Shown: piece after piece, positions 29,107 to 37,784 of the stretch
Numbering within the stretch: position 1 is the stretch's first letter
Layout of the letters: the number at the start of each line of letters is the position of its first letter
DNA from: Nocardiopsis ansamitocini
Lineage (GTDB): Bacteria; Actinomycetota; Actinomycetes; Streptosporangiales; Streptosporangiaceae
DNA length: 64,000 bases
Assembly (NCBI RefSeq): GCF_030268225.1
Contig: NZ_BSQG01000010.1
Coordinates: forward strand, 87,161 to 151,160
Direction of reading: 5' to 3'
The notes under the pieces: generated by a model
Databases searched by the model: none
Told to the model about the DNA's origin: nothing
What the model saw: the letters and a program-made list of their open reading frames with translations, nothing else
Translations under genes and position numbers: made by a program

Positions 29107-29660
29107 CCCCCCGCAAGGACCCGAAGGGACGCAAGCGCGCCATGCTGGAGGTCGCCGCACAGGAGATGGTCGCCAACGGGTACGAGGCCCTGACACACCG
29201 CCGGGTGGCCGAACTGGCCGGGGTACCGCTGGGCGCCACCACCTACTACTTCACCTCGCTGCACGAGCTGCGCACGAGCGCGCTCCAGGTCGTGGTCGAA
29301 CAATGCGAGGAGGAGTTGCGCGAGATCGCGCAGGCCGTCCAGTCCTGTCGGGGAAGCGCCGAGGGCATCGCCGCACAGTTCGCCTCCTACTTGAGCGACC
29401 GCGCGAGGTTGCAGGCCGAGAACCTGCTCTACTACGCCGGGGTGACCCAGCCCGAGCTGCGCCCGTTCGCCCAGCTCTGGATACGACGGATAACCGAGAT
29501 CCTCTCGGAGTACACCGCCCCCGAGGCCGCCCAGGCCACGGCGGTCTACCTGGACGGCGTGATCCTGCACGCCCTGCTGCACGACCGGCCCATCGACGAA
29601 GCGGCGCTGCGCATGGCCATCGCCGCGCTGATGAGTACATCCCTGGAGAAGAAACCGTGA
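29103..29660 (+). CDS. TetR-family regulator
   Basis: This regulator has 185 residues if started at GTG 29103 (190 if ATG 29088). The helix-turn-helix (about 15-60) reads LEVAAQEMVANGYEALTHRRVAELAGVPLGATTYYF, typical TetR. The remaining helices form the ligand domain. The stop overlaps the exporter's GTG (GTGA), so the repressor and efflux pump are co-translated. It probably represses this operon through the palindrome at 29013-29042 and is released by a drug that the pump exports. Confidence 0.92.
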   Translation: MTPRKDPKGRKRAMLEVAAQEMVANGYEALTHRRVAELAGVPLGATTYYFTSLHELRTSALQVVVEQCEEELREIAQAVQSCRGSAEGIAAQFASYLSDRARLQAENLLYYAGVTQPELRPFAQLWIRRITEILSEYTAPEAAQATAVYLDGVILHALLHDRPIDEAALRMAIAALMSTSLEKKP

Positions 29661-31216
29661 GCACGCCGCCCACCTTCGGCACACCGAGCGCTACCGCAGG
29701 CCACCTGTCACCCGGCCGCCGCTGGGCGGCCCTGGCGGTGCTCGCCATGAGCCTGCTGGTGGTGGTCATGGACATGACCATCCTCAACGTCGCGCTGCCC
29801 GAGATCGCGGGGGCGCTGTCCCCGACCGCGGCCCAGCAACTGTGGATCGTCGACGTCTACGCGCTGGTCCTGGCCGGCCTGCTGGTCACCATGAGCACCC
29901 TGGGCGACCGCTGGGGCCGCAGAAGGATGCTCCTCATGGGCTTCGCGATCTTCGGCGGTGCGTCCCTGCTGATCGTGGTCGCCGAGTCGGCGCCCGTGGT
30001 CATCGCCGTACGCGCCCTCCTCGGCCTGGGTGGGGCGATGATCATGCCGGCGACCCTGTCGATGATCCGCAGCCTCTTCACCGATCCGGCCGAACGCGCC
30101 CGGGCCCTGGGGATCTGGGCGGCGGTGGCCTCACTCGGGGCGGCCGTGGGACCCATCGTGGGCGGATTGCTGCTGGAACACTTCTCCTGGCATTCGGCGT
30201 TCCTCGTCAATGTCCCGTTGATGGCCGTGGCCGTCTTGGCGGGCCTGCTCCTCCTCCCCGAGGCACGTAACCCGCGCCCCGGCCGGTGGGACGCCCCGGC
30301 CACCGTGCTCTCGATCGCGGGCATGGTCGCCCTGGTGTGGGGCATCAAACGGGTCGCCAAGGAAGGCCCGACCGACCTGCTGGCGGTGGCCGCGGTGGCG
30401 GTGGCGGTGGCCCTGCTCGCCTGGTTCGTGATGCGCTGCCTCCACAGCGACTCCCCGTTGCTGCGCGTGCGCCTGTTCGCCGTCCCCTCGTTCACGGCCG
30501 GGACGCTGGCGGCCCTGTTCATCACGCTGGCCATGGGGTCGGCCCTGCTGCTCGCCGCTCAGTGGCTCCAACTCGTGCAGGGGCTGTCGCCCCTGCAGGC
30601 TGGAGTTCGGCTGCTGCCGCTGGCCGTGGCCGCCGCGGTGGTCTCCCCGTTGGCCCCGGTCCTGGCCCAGCTCATCGGTGCCCGCACCGTCCTGGTGGGC
30701 GGCCTCGCCATGTCGGGCCTGGGCTTCGTGGTCCTGGCCGCAGCCCCCGCTCCGCTCTCCTACACACCGGTCGCGGTCTTCCTCGCCCTACTCGGGGCCG
30801 GGATGGGAGCCCTGGCCATCGCCTCGGCGATCATCATGTCGGGGACCCCGGCCGAACACGCGGGCAGCGCTGCGGCCATCGAGGAGACCGCCTACGAGCT
30901 GGGGGCACTGCTGGGCGTGGCCATCCTGGGGAGCGCGGCGGCGTCCCTGTACCGAGCCGAGCTCCCGGCCTCGACCCTGGCCGCCGCCGGACTCGGCCCC
31001 GATCAGGTGGGGGTCGCTCAGGAGTCCCTGGGCGGCGCCCTCAGTGTCCTGTCCGACCTGGGCCCGGCCGGGGCGGCGGCGGCCACCCAGGCTCAAGAGG
31101 CGTTCACCCAGGGGTTGTCGCTGCTCGGTGGTATCGGCGCGGCGATCATGCTGGTCGCGGTGGTCGTGGTGTTCTTCCTGACCCCCAAGGGCCTGGACGT
31201 CACCAAAGGCCATTAG
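29657..31216 (+). CDS. MFS drug exporter, DHA2 (14-TM, QacA/EmrB) family
   Basis: This is a 519-residue transporter with about fourteen hydrophobic segments. It has motif A GDRWGRRRMLLMGF, motif D1-like MDMTILNVALPEIAG, and motif C-like LGAAVGPIVGGLLLE, the hallmarks of DHA2 antiporters. It starts at GTG 29657, overlapping the TetR stop. Likely substrates are cationic or amphipathic drugs. It ends with a short cytoplasmic tail at TAG 31216. Confidence 0.95.
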   Translation: MSTPPTFGTPSATAGHLSPGRRWAALAVLAMSLLVVVMDMTILNVALPEIAGALSPTAAQQLWIVDVYALVLAGLLVTMSTLGDRWGRRRMLLMGFAIFGGASLLIVVAESAPVVIAVRALLGLGGAMIMPATLSMIRSLFTDPAERARALGIWAAVASLGAAVGPIVGGLLLEHFSWHSAFLVNVPLMAVAVLAGLLLLPEARNPRPGRWDAPATVLSIAGMVALVWGIKRVAKEGPTDLLAVAAVAVAVALLAWFVMRCLHSDSPLLRVRLFAVPSFTAGTLAALFITLAMGSALLLAAQWLQLVQGLSPLQAGVRLLPLAVAAAVVSPLAPVLAQLIGARTVLVGGLAMSGLGFVVLAAAPAPLSYTPVAVFLALLGAGMGALAIASAIIMSGTPAEHAGSAAAIEETAYELGALLGVAILGSAAASLYRAELPASTLAAAGLGPDQVGVAQESLGGALSVLSDLGPAGAAAATQAQEAFTQGLSLLGGIGAAIMLVAVVVVFFLTPKGLDVTKGH

Positions 31217-31273
31217 GAAACCGGTGCCCAGCCGCCTGGCCGACGGGGCCGAACGGTGCAGGCGGCCGGGGCC

Positions 31274-31360
31274 GGGACCATCCCCGCGTGCGCGGGGAGC
31301 ACGGTTGACCGGCGGCGTAATGGCTCGGGAAAGCGGGACCATCCCCGCGTGTGAGAGACC
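31274..31360. CRISPR. Orphan single-spacer CRISPR remnant (GAGCAC family)
   Basis: A perfect 29-nt repeat at 31274-31302, beginning GGGACCATCCCCGCG and ending GGGGAGCAC, is followed by a 32-nt spacer (31303-31334). A second repeat starting at 31335 is intact only for its first 17 nt before degenerating. The spacing equals that of the large arrays. It lies 57 bp after the exporter stop, 4.5 kb from the nearest array, and has no recognisable leader. Confidence 0.85.
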
Positions 31361-31875
31361 TTAATCAGGGGCGGCGTCCACTTCGGGCGTCGCCTCTTCG
31401 CATGTCAGACCCCATGGTCGTGACCTGCACCGATCGCGCGAGTTGGGCGAACCAGGGGCGATAGTGTCTCATCCATTGCCATCTTTCCCCGTCTGTTCCC
31501 GTCCGTTCTCATCCATTCTCATTTTTCCCGGGCCATGCACGGGCCAAGGCCCGGGCCCGAACCGGCCTACCGTCCAGGCTTTGAGCGCTGGTAGCGCGGC
31601 GTTCGGGGGTACTGGCCCGTGGCGGTTCGATACCGCCTCGGGCCGGTTGGGGTCGTCCGGGCATTCCCCGATCACCGGCTGGGGTGAGGCGGTGGCGGCG
31701 GTGAGGGTGGCGGGATCTGGTCGCGGGCGCGCGTCGTGGCGGGAGGATCGGGGGCCGCAAGCTGGTTGGCGCAAGGGCGGGGGCGTGCCCCCTGCCCCGG
31801 TATTTGAGCCCTGGCCCCCGATCCTTAGGGTCCCGCCGCGAAGGGTGCGGGTGGACAGATCCGGACACCCGACTC
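31361..31875. other. Intergenic, no gene seen
   Basis: These 515 bp have open frames on both strands but none with a start site, codon pattern or product that I would defend. A pyrimidine-rich stretch near 31470-31530 has repeated CATCC/TCATT/CCGT steps, and a GC-rich inverted repeat (GGGCC) lies at about 31532-31556. Confidence 0.4.
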
Positions 31876-32292
31876 TTACCGGTTGCCTGGAGCGTCGTCA
31901 TCGGGGTCGGGCCGGTCGGGGTTGGCACCGAACGACAGCGGGTTTTCCTTGTAGTAGGCGGCCATGATGCGCATCGCGCGGCGTTCGTCCAAGCGCTGGT
32001 GCAGGGGGTTGGTTTCGCGTTCGGTGTCCCATACGGCGATGCCGGTCTCCACGGCCTTGGTGCGCACCCGGCGGTTGATGATCTCGCCCGCGCGTCGGCC
32101 CAGTCGGCGGGTGGGGGTCCATTCTTCGCGGGTGCAGGTGATGACGGTCGCGCCGCGTTCTTTCAAGATGGCGGCGATCGCTTGGGCGCGGGCCTCGAAG
32201 CGGGCGGCGTCCTCGCGCTCTTGCTGTTGCTGGGCGCGTTGGTGGGCTTTGGCGGTGGGTGCGGTGTGGATGTGGCGGATGTTGTCCGACAT
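31876..32292 (-). CDS. Hypothetical protein
   Basis: This is a 138-residue soluble, highly charged protein starting at ATG 32292. A helical, glutamine-rich N-terminal part (AHQRAQQQQERED) leads to an Ala-rich helix and a basic stretch (RRLGRRAGEIINRRVR). The tail is acidic (DRPDPDDDAPGNR). I recognise no family. It is divergent from the pentapeptide-repeat gene, with 57 bp between the starts, so the two may share a control region. Coding is supported by frame length and composition. Confidence 0.6.
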   Translation of the reverse strand: MSDNIRHIHTAPTAKAHQRAQQQQEREDAARFEARAQAIAAILKERGATVITCTREEWTPTRRLGRRAGEIINRRVRTKAVETGIAVWDTERETNPLHQRLDERRAMRIMAAYYKENPLSFGANPDRPDPDDDAPGNR

Positions 32293-32349
32293 GGGCCGAA
32301 CCCTATAAGCGGGGCGCACCGGTGTGTCTGGTGTGTTGGGATTTCGGTC

Positions 32350-33522
32350 ATGGCGCGAATCGGTCAGTGGTGGCGGGGGTTGCTTGCGTGGGTGCGTGGA
32401 AGGTGGGGGGTGCTGGCCACGTGGTGGGTTGGGGTGTGGCGGCGCTTCGGTTGGTGGGTGGGTGGGCCGTTGGCGGTGGTGGGCGCGTTGGCGGTGTTGT
32501 TGTTCGTGTTGTTTCCCATGACGTGGTGGGTGGCCGGTCCCACGGTCTATGAGGGGTTGGCTGTTCCTGAGTTGGGGCCAAGTCCTTCGGTTGAGGAACG
32601 CGCGGCGCGGGCCACGGCGGCCAAGGAGAACGCGGCTGCGGTCAACGCGGTGCGTCAAACGTTGTTGCAGGGGTTTGGTGGGACGGCGGCGTTGACGGCT
32701 CTGGTGTTCACCGCGCGCAGTTACCTGCTCAACCAGCGTGGCCAGTACACGCAGCGTTACAAGGACGCCATCGAGCAGTTGTCCTCGGAGCAGATGGCGG
32801 CACGCATCGGGGGGATTTATGCCCTTGAGCATGTGATGCGCGAGTCCGAGCGTGACCACGAAACCGTGGTGGAGGTCCTGGCCGCGTTCGTGCGCGAGAA
32901 CGCCCCTCGTAATACGGTGACTCCTCAGTCGGTGGTGTCTTCACCATGGGGGCAGCGGATGCATCCCCCTACAGGGGTCGAAGAGCCTGCGGCTCCCGTG
33001 GAGGCGAAGAAGGGGCCGCCCACGGATGTGCAGACCGCGTTGACCGTGATCGGACGCCGCCCCAAACGACCCGAGAAGAACCGCGTTGACCTGTCCAACA
33101 CCAACCTTCAACAAGCGAACTTGCGTCGGGCCAACCTGCAAAACGCGAACCTACGCGAAGCCAACCTGCAAAACGCGTACTTAACCGAGGCAGACCTCCA
33201 AGAAGCAGACCTACGCGAGGCCAATCTGCAAAACGCGCGTGTAGGAGGAGTCAACCTACAAAACGGGAATCTGTACAAAACCAACCTGAAAAACGCAAAA
33301 CTAGGAATAGCCAACCTGCAAAACGCGAACCTACGCGAAGCCAACCTGCAAAACGCGTACATACGCAGGGCAGTCCTTCAACACGCGTACCTGGACGAGG
33401 CCAAGCTTGACTACGCCGACCTGCGCGGGGCAACAGGTGTGGATCTCACTGGGGTTGCCTCTCAAGAGGGCGTTGTGTTGGATTCTGACAATGGGAAGCC
33501 CTTTGGCGACGGTTCCGGGTGA
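32350..33522 (+). CDS. Membrane-anchored pentapeptide-repeat protein
   Basis: This is a 390-residue protein starting at ATG 32350. The N-terminal 60 residues are Trp-rich with one or two membrane helices (GPLAVVGALAVLLFVLFPMT). A second hydrophobic stretch (TALTALVFTARSYLL) and a soluble helical domain (QRYKDAIEQLSSEQMAARIGG) follow. From about residue 245, some twenty A(D/N)LxxA-type pentapeptides (ANLQNANLREANLQNAYL style) form a right-handed beta-helix. The Arg/Tyr/Glu-containing linker before the repeats is common in actinobacterial pentapeptide proteins. Base composition drops across the repeat region. The role is unknown; membrane-linked scaffolding is plausible. Confidence 0.88.
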   Translation: MARIGQWWRGLLAWVRGRWGVLATWWVGVWRRFGWWVGGPLAVVGALAVLLFVLFPMTWWVAGPTVYEGLAVPELGPSPSVEERAARATAAKENAAAVNAVRQTLLQGFGGTAALTALVFTARSYLLNQRGQYTQRYKDAIEQLSSEQMAARIGGIYALEHVMRESERDHETVVEVLAAFVRENAPRNTVTPQSVVSSPWGQRMHPPTGVEEPAAPVEAKKGPPTDVQTALTVIGRRPKRPEKNRVDLSNTNLQQANLRRANLQNANLREANLQNAYLTEADLQEADLREANLQNARVGGVNLQNGNLYKTNLKNAKLGIANLQNANLREANLQNAYIRRAVLQHAYLDEAKLDYADLRGATGVDLTGVASQEGVVLDSDNGKPFGDGSG

Positions 33523-33770
33523 GGGGCTGGTGCCGGCCGGGCGGTGGGTCACCGCGGATCAACGGTGAGGGCCGTCGCTGGGGGTGTGGGTGTTGGCGCG
33601 CAGGCGCAGGCCGTCACCAGCCACGCGCGGCGGTGGGGGCGGGCTGAACGCGGAGGGCGTGGAGGTCGCGCGGGCGGGCCGAGCGCGAGCACCCGACGAA
33701 GTCGGGCGCGCAGCGCGCTGTGCCCAGCCAAGCGCGTACCGACTCGCGCCCGGCGGCTCCCACGCACGCA
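33523..33770. other. Intergenic, no gene seen
   Basis: This GC-rich gap between the pentapeptide-repeat gene and the hairpin at 33771 holds only frame shadows. Confidence 0.4.
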
Positions 33771-33803
33771 GCCGCCCGCCTGCGCGTAGCGCAGGCGGGC
33801 GGC
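33771..33803. terminator. Strong hairpin terminator
   Basis: A perfect 15-bp stem (GCCGCCCGCCTGCGC) with a three-base loop GTA is followed by CCCTTGACC. It lies between the convergent pentapeptide-repeat and DUF397 genes and can serve both strands. Confidence 0.75.
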
Positions 33804-33901
33804 CCTTGACCTGTTAGGGAAACTCATCACACACCCAAAACCCACCAGCCCCCGACACCGGACTGAGTGCGGATAGGTCCCTGTGACCGCAATCCGGGCG
33901 A

Positions 33902-34087
33902 CTACAGCGTCCCGGTCTGTACATCCCTCAGGAAAGCGGTCCACTCCCCTACCGGAAACAACAACGTCTCCTTGTCCCGGTTCTGAGTGTCGCGCACGAC
34001 CGCACCGATGGAGGTTTCGGCGACCTCTACGCAGTTGCCCCCGTTCGGGCCGCTGTAGCTACTGGTATGCCAATGCGGGCTAGTCAT
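33902..34087 (-). CDS. DUF397 domain protein
   Basis: This is a 61-residue DUF397 protein: WHTSSYSGPNGGNCVEVA, then VVRDTQNRDKETLLFPVGEWTAFL. These motifs define the family. Small DUF397 proteins are almost always encoded beside an XRE/DUF5753 regulator in actinomycetes, as here; the start overlaps that gene's end by eight bases. BldB is a developmental relative of such proteins. Partner-type function with the regulator is inferred. Confidence 0.93.
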   Translation of the reverse strand: MTSPHWHTSSYSGPNGGNCVEVAETSIGAVVRDTQNRDKETLLFPVGEWTAFLRDVQTGTL

Positions 34088-34898
34088 CGGGAAGTCCTTC
34101 CATGGTCGCCCGGATGAACTCCAGAGAATCCCCGGGCGAAAGAGCGTCGGCCTGAACAGCGCCGAAAACCAAGTGTAGATACTCCAGTTCGCGGGTGTCG
34201 TCAGTGGTTGCACCGCCCAGCGCGTGCTCTGCGTAGCCAACGGGAGGCCGGTCGGGGAAGCTCATGATCCGAAATGGCCCACCAAGCCCGGGGTGCGTGG
34301 GCCGCGCGCTGGGAAGCACTTGAAGCCGGACGGTCTCACACCCCATGCGGAGTAGGTGGTCAAGCTGCTCCCGCATGACGGCCACACCACCCAACATGCG
34401 GGTTATAGCGGAATCGTCCACGACAAACCAGGTGGCCGGACGGTCCGCACGGGTGAGTAGGGCTTGGCGTTGAACTCTGGTTCGGACAAGCCCGTCAACC
34501 ACGTCGGGTGCAAACCATGAGCTACCCGTGCGTATCACGGCGTGGGCATACGCCCCGGTCTGGAGCAGGCCGGGGATGAGAAGCGGCTGATACTCCCGAA
34601 TGGTGGTCGTGGTCTGCTCCAGAACAAGCACGTCCCGAAACCACGAGGGGCTGTCTCCCGCGCTGCTGCTCAGCGACACCCACAGACGCAGCAAGGAGCC
34701 GTTTGTGTCACACACCCGGTCAAGCGCTTCGGCGTGAGCGCGTTGGGGCCTGCGCGCCCCGGTCTCCAGGGAACTGATCGTTGACCGCCCCCACCCGGTC
34801 GCTTTGGCCACCTGAGCTTGTGTGATACCCGCCAGCTCGCGTGCGCGGCGTGCGTCCAACGCGAACCGTGCCCAGTGGTCATGTGGTCCATTTGCCAT
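34080..34898 (-). CDS. XRE-family regulator with DUF5753 domain
   Basis: This is a 272-residue protein starting at ATG 34898. The helix-turn-helix (about 10-60) reads RELAGITQAQVAKATGWGRSTISSLETG. It is followed by the DUF5753 domain with EYQPLLIPGLLQTGAYAHAVI, RVQRQALLTRA and LGGPFRIMSFPDRPPVGYAE. Such regulators pair with DUF397 proteins and affect development or antibiotic production in streptomycetes. Confidence 0.94.
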   Translation of the reverse strand: MANGPHDHWARFALDARRARELAGITQAQVAKATGWGRSTISSLETGARRPQRAHAEALDRVCDTNGSLLRLWVSLSSSAGDSPSWFRDVLVLEQTTTTIREYQPLLIPGLLQTGAYAHAVIRTGSSWFAPDVVDGLVRTRVQRQALLTRADRPATWFVVDDSAITRMLGGVAVMREQLDHLLRMGCETVRLQVLPSARPTHPGLGGPFRIMSFPDRPPVGYAEHALGGATTDDTRELEYLHLVFGAVQADALSPGDSLEFIRATMEGLPDD

Positions 34899-35005
34899 GT
34901 CACAAGGCTGACACCTTGCGTCACAAAATGTCTGTGGCAGCCGCGCTAGTTTCGTGTCACGTGAACTGTCTGTGCAGGTAGCGCGCACAAGCACAGAGTG
35001 ACGTC

Positions 35006-35323
35006 ATGACAGCACAGACCACGCCCGATCCGCCGGATCTGCTCACTCCCGACTCCGCCATGACGGCGTTGCACAACCTCCACAAGGCCCTACGCGTCAA
35101 AGGCGTTACTGCCCTCCCCGACACCGCGAAGCGCTGCACCTGTCTTTTGGGTGCGGAGACGGTCGTGGTGGCCCTACACGGTCGGTGGTGGTCCATTGAA
35201 TGGTCGGAGACCGACATCGACCCGATCCTGCCCGTTGGCGCGGAATGGCGAATGGCCGAACGCGTCCGCCGCGTGCTGGTGATCCGGTCGGTTCCGCGCC
35301 GCCAGTCCACGGGACAACGGTAG
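35006..35323 (+). CDS. Hypothetical protein beside XRE/DUF397 pair
   Basis: This is a 105-residue soluble protein starting at ATG 35006, divergent from the XRE gene with 107 bp between starts. It has no recognised domain; notable are RCTCLLGAETVVVALHGRWWSIEWSET and a basic C-terminus. Similar small proteins commonly accompany XRE/DUF397 pairs. Its stop TAG overlaps the GTG of the next small ORF (TAGTG). Confidence 0.65.
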   Translation: MTAQTTPDPPDLLTPDSAMTALHNLHKALRVKGVTALPDTAKRCTCLLGAETVVVALHGRWWSIEWSETDIDPILPVGAEWRMAERVRRVLVIRSVPRRQSTGQR

Positions 35324-35448
35324 TGGTCTGGAATTGCCGGTTATGTGGGAGAAGTTTCGTTCTCGACCACCCCTCACAGCACGACTGTCCAAGAGACCGG
35401 CCCCCGTCCAAGGCCGTGCCTTCGCCCAAACCCCCGAAAAAGAAGTGA
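35323..35448 (+). CDS. Putative 41-residue zinc-ribbon-like protein
   Basis: The GTG at 35323 shares one base with the preceding stop. The product reads VVWNCRLCGRSFVLDHPSQH then DCPRDRP and a Pro/Lys-rich tail. CxxC and a downstream H-x-C spaced as in a small zinc finger are visible. Coupling to the upstream gene and the cysteine pattern support a real gene; no family is known to me. Confidence 0.45.
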   Translation: MVWNCRLCGRSFVLDHPSQHDCPRDRPPSKAVPSPKPPKKK

Positions 35449-35453
35449 GCCCC

Positions 35454-35624
35454 GTGATCATCCGCGCGACAATCCACTCACGGTCAGGTCTCGTGGAAGT
35501 CGAGTGCCAAAGCGGAGCGGGAAGCACGAAAGAGTTCATGGCACTCACGGACTCAGAAATCCAGACCCTTACCGCGTTGTTGCTCCCGACGCCGGAGGAA
35601 GAGCCTCCGCCTCCCGGCGCGTAG
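35454..35624 (+). CDS. Small hypothetical protein
   Basis: This is a 56-residue product starting at GTG 35454, five bases after the previous stop (which lies within AGTGAGCCCC). The sequence is beta-prone at the start (VIIRATIHSRSGLVEVECQ) with an amphipathic helix (LTDSEIQTLTALLL) and an acidic proline tail. It appears to complete a three-gene run of small ORFs. Confidence 0.5.
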   Translation: MIIRATIHSRSGLVEVECQSGAGSTKEFMALTDSEIQTLTALLLPTPEEEPPPPGA

Positions 35625-35640
35625 GGCGGATACGAGAAGC

Positions 35641-35668
35641 CCCCGGTCGTAGAGAGAGCGACCCGGGG
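35641..35668. terminator. Hairpin terminator
   Basis: CCCCGGTCG and CGACCCGGGG pair around a short loop, with one bulged base, followed by TCTT. It lies 16 bp after the small-ORF run and before the CRISPR array's distal end. Confidence 0.55.
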
Positions 35669-35836
35669 TCTTGCCGTGTCCGCGCGTGAGGAGGGGTCGG
35701 TTCGTGGCTCAACGATCGTGGGGCCAACCGCGTCGTGGGGCCCACTCGAAAAAATCGGGCCACTCACGGGCCAAGCCTTCGAAAACACCCCAGAAAAACC
35801 ACAAAACCCCAGGCCAGAGCAGCAGAACCACGAAAA

Positions 35837-36841
35837 GAGGCTTTCCCCGCGTGCGCGGGGAGCACCTGGACAGGACCTGCTGCCACGCGGGGGTCACGGG
35901 ACCATCCCCGCGTGCGCGGGGAGCACGCCAACAGGTCCGGAAGGGCCGGCCGGGCCCGGGGACCATCCCCGCGTGCGCGGGGAGCACTCGTTGATCTGGT
36001 ATTCGTCCAGGTCCATGCCGGGACCATCCCCGCGTGCGCGGGGAGCACCTCAAGAGCGGCCCGCCCCCAGACCTGGGCACGGGACCATCCCCGCGTGCGC
36101 GGGGAGCACGGCTCGACATCGGGCACCCGTCCGGCGCCCTCGGGACCATCCCCGCGTGCGCGGGGAGCACCCGCAGGTGCTTCCGCAGCCACGCCACCGT
36201 CTGGGACCATCCCCGCGTGCGCGGGGAGCACGCGAAGATGGAGGAGCTGGCCACCGCCGTCCCGGGACCATCCCCGCGTGCGCGGGGAGCACGCGAAGAT
36301 GGAGGAGCTGGCCACCGCCGTCCCGGGACCATCCCCGCGTGCGCGGGGAGCACCTGCGCAGCATCCACGCGCCCGATCCCGGTCCGGGACCATCCCCGCG
36401 TGCGCGGGGAGCACGGTAAGCCGTTCCATTTGCGGTTTCAAATGGCGGGACCATCCCCGCGTGCGCGGGGAGCACGATGCCTACATCGAGGCGATGGTCG
36501 TCGCCCGGGGACCATCCCCGCGTGCGCGGGGAGCACTGATTTCCAGCCGCGCCGCCATTCAGGGAACGGGGACCATCCCCGCGTGCGCGGGGAGCACCCC
36601 GGCGCCGGGGAGAGCCTGACCATCGTGCAGGGACCATCCCCGCGTGCGCGGGGAGCACTCCTCTGCCGTCGAGCCGGACGCCGGGGGAGCGGGACCATCC
36701 CCGCGTGCGCGGGGAGCACCTCTCTCGCCTGCGTGTGGTGGGAGCACGCCTGGGACCATCCCCGCGTGCGCGGGGAGCACCCCTACCTATCGGAGAAGGA
36801 GGGGTTGGTTGGCGGACCATCCCCGCGTGCGCGGGGAGCAC
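35837..36841 (-). CRISPR. CRISPR array 1, type I-E-like, 17 repeats (GAGCAC family)
   Basis: Seventeen 29-nt repeats recur with an exact 61-bp period at 35837, 35898 and so on to 36813, with sixteen 32-nt spacers. The plus-strand repeat begins GGGACCATCCCCGCG and ends GCGCGGGGAGCAC; read on the minus strand it starts GTGCTCCCCGCGC, the usual type I-E orientation. The leftmost repeat is degenerate over its first eight bases, marking the old end. The rightmost repeat begins CGGACC. Spacers at 36232-36263 and 36293-36324 are identical. The leader lies to the right, so transcription runs leftward. No cas gene is nearby. Confidence 0.98.
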
Positions 36842-36910
36842 TCTTGTTGACCTGGGACTCTACCAGTGGGTAACCGTCTTTTCATTCACTTGTCGAGAAA
36901 AGAACCTTTC
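36842..36910 (-). promoter_or_regulatory. CRISPR leader of array 1
   Basis: This flank is almost identical to the one right of array 2 (55298-55370). Shared blocks are GACCTGGGACTCTACCAGTG, then GGTAAC and TTCATTCACTTGTCGAGAA. Conservation next to the last repeat, away from the degenerate end, marks it as the leader and promoter. Confidence 0.8.
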
Positions 36911-37710
36911 ACCCAAAAAGCCTTATCGCACCTATCGGCCGCATACAGCAACAGACCGACCAGACCGCGCCGTCAGCGCCCCCGGAGCGAGGCGGGCGAA
37001 GCGGCCAGGGCGCCTTCGGGGCAGCTGCCGCATAGATTCCCTTTGGCCGGAACCGGGGCGCTCCCCAAGCGCGCCGACGGCCTTCGCGAACCACCAGGAC
37101 AGCGGTTTCCCAAGCGAATTGAGGTCGGCGCCGAACCGGATGATCGTGAACCCGAAAAAACGGCTCACAGCGACCCGGCGGGACGGACGGGCGCGTTCCG
37201 CGCAGCCCGAGAAGACGGGTGCCACCGCAGCCGCTCACCTCGGAACGACCCCGCGTACTGCCCCGAAGCGCCTCGGCCGTCCCGAGAAAACGGGCCCGAA
37301 TCGACCGGCGGAAAAGAATTCCGCGGCGAAACGCACGTGGTGCACCAATACGGAAATACCGTTCCCTGAAACGCCGCCAGGACCGCTCCGGAATTTCATC
37401 GGCCGCTGCGGGGCCAATGCCCGAAGACGACTTTCCCAAAAAACACCGGCCCGAGGACCGTCGATCACGCGTTGCGCCCCTGAGGCCGGATGGTTGGCGT
37501 CGGGAGAGGTCGGCCACTGCCGGGCCGTCGCCCCTTCAGAGCCGGGGCGAGCGATCAGCGGCCCGGCCGTGCGGTCGAGGAGGACTTCCGTGCCCGAGGG
37601 GCCGCCGCAGGCGGCGCCCCGCGCTTCACAAAGGGGGACCGTCCAGAGCGGACGACCACGGGAGGAGGGTTCCAGCCACCTCTCTCCACTCTCAACTTAT
37701 AGCGCACCCG
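36911..37710. other. Intergenic, no gene seen
   Basis: This 800-bp stretch between the leader of array 1 and the RAE has lower GC than its surroundings in parts and open frames on both strands, but no recognised product or start site. It could be decayed sequence or an RNA locus; I see no clear structure. Confidence 0.4.
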
Positions 37711-37729
37711 GGGGCTTGCGGCAAGACCC
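37711..37729. promoter_or_regulatory. Rifamycin-associated element (RAE) upstream of helR
   Basis: GGGGCTTGCGGCAAGACCC is a near match to the 19-bp rifamycin-associated element consensus (inverted repeat CTTGCGGCAAG at its core) described upstream of rifamycin-inactivating genes and helR in actinomycetes. It sits 55 bp before the helR start, in the promoter position. Confidence 0.8.
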
Positions 37730-37784
37730 GGGGCAGGGCGCACAATCGTCGATCGTGACCAGAACCCACGAGACGGGAAACGAC

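Noticed and set aside
29021..29656. Upstream extension of the DHA2 exporter frame through the TetR gene
   Set aside because: The TetR protein is clear in another frame and the exporter's GTG 29657 is coupled to its stop.
35676..36873. Long frames through CRISPR array 1 on both strands
   Set aside because: They consist of the translated repeat (HPRVRGEH, SPRARGAR, IPACAGST) and do not encode proteins; the same applies to array 2.
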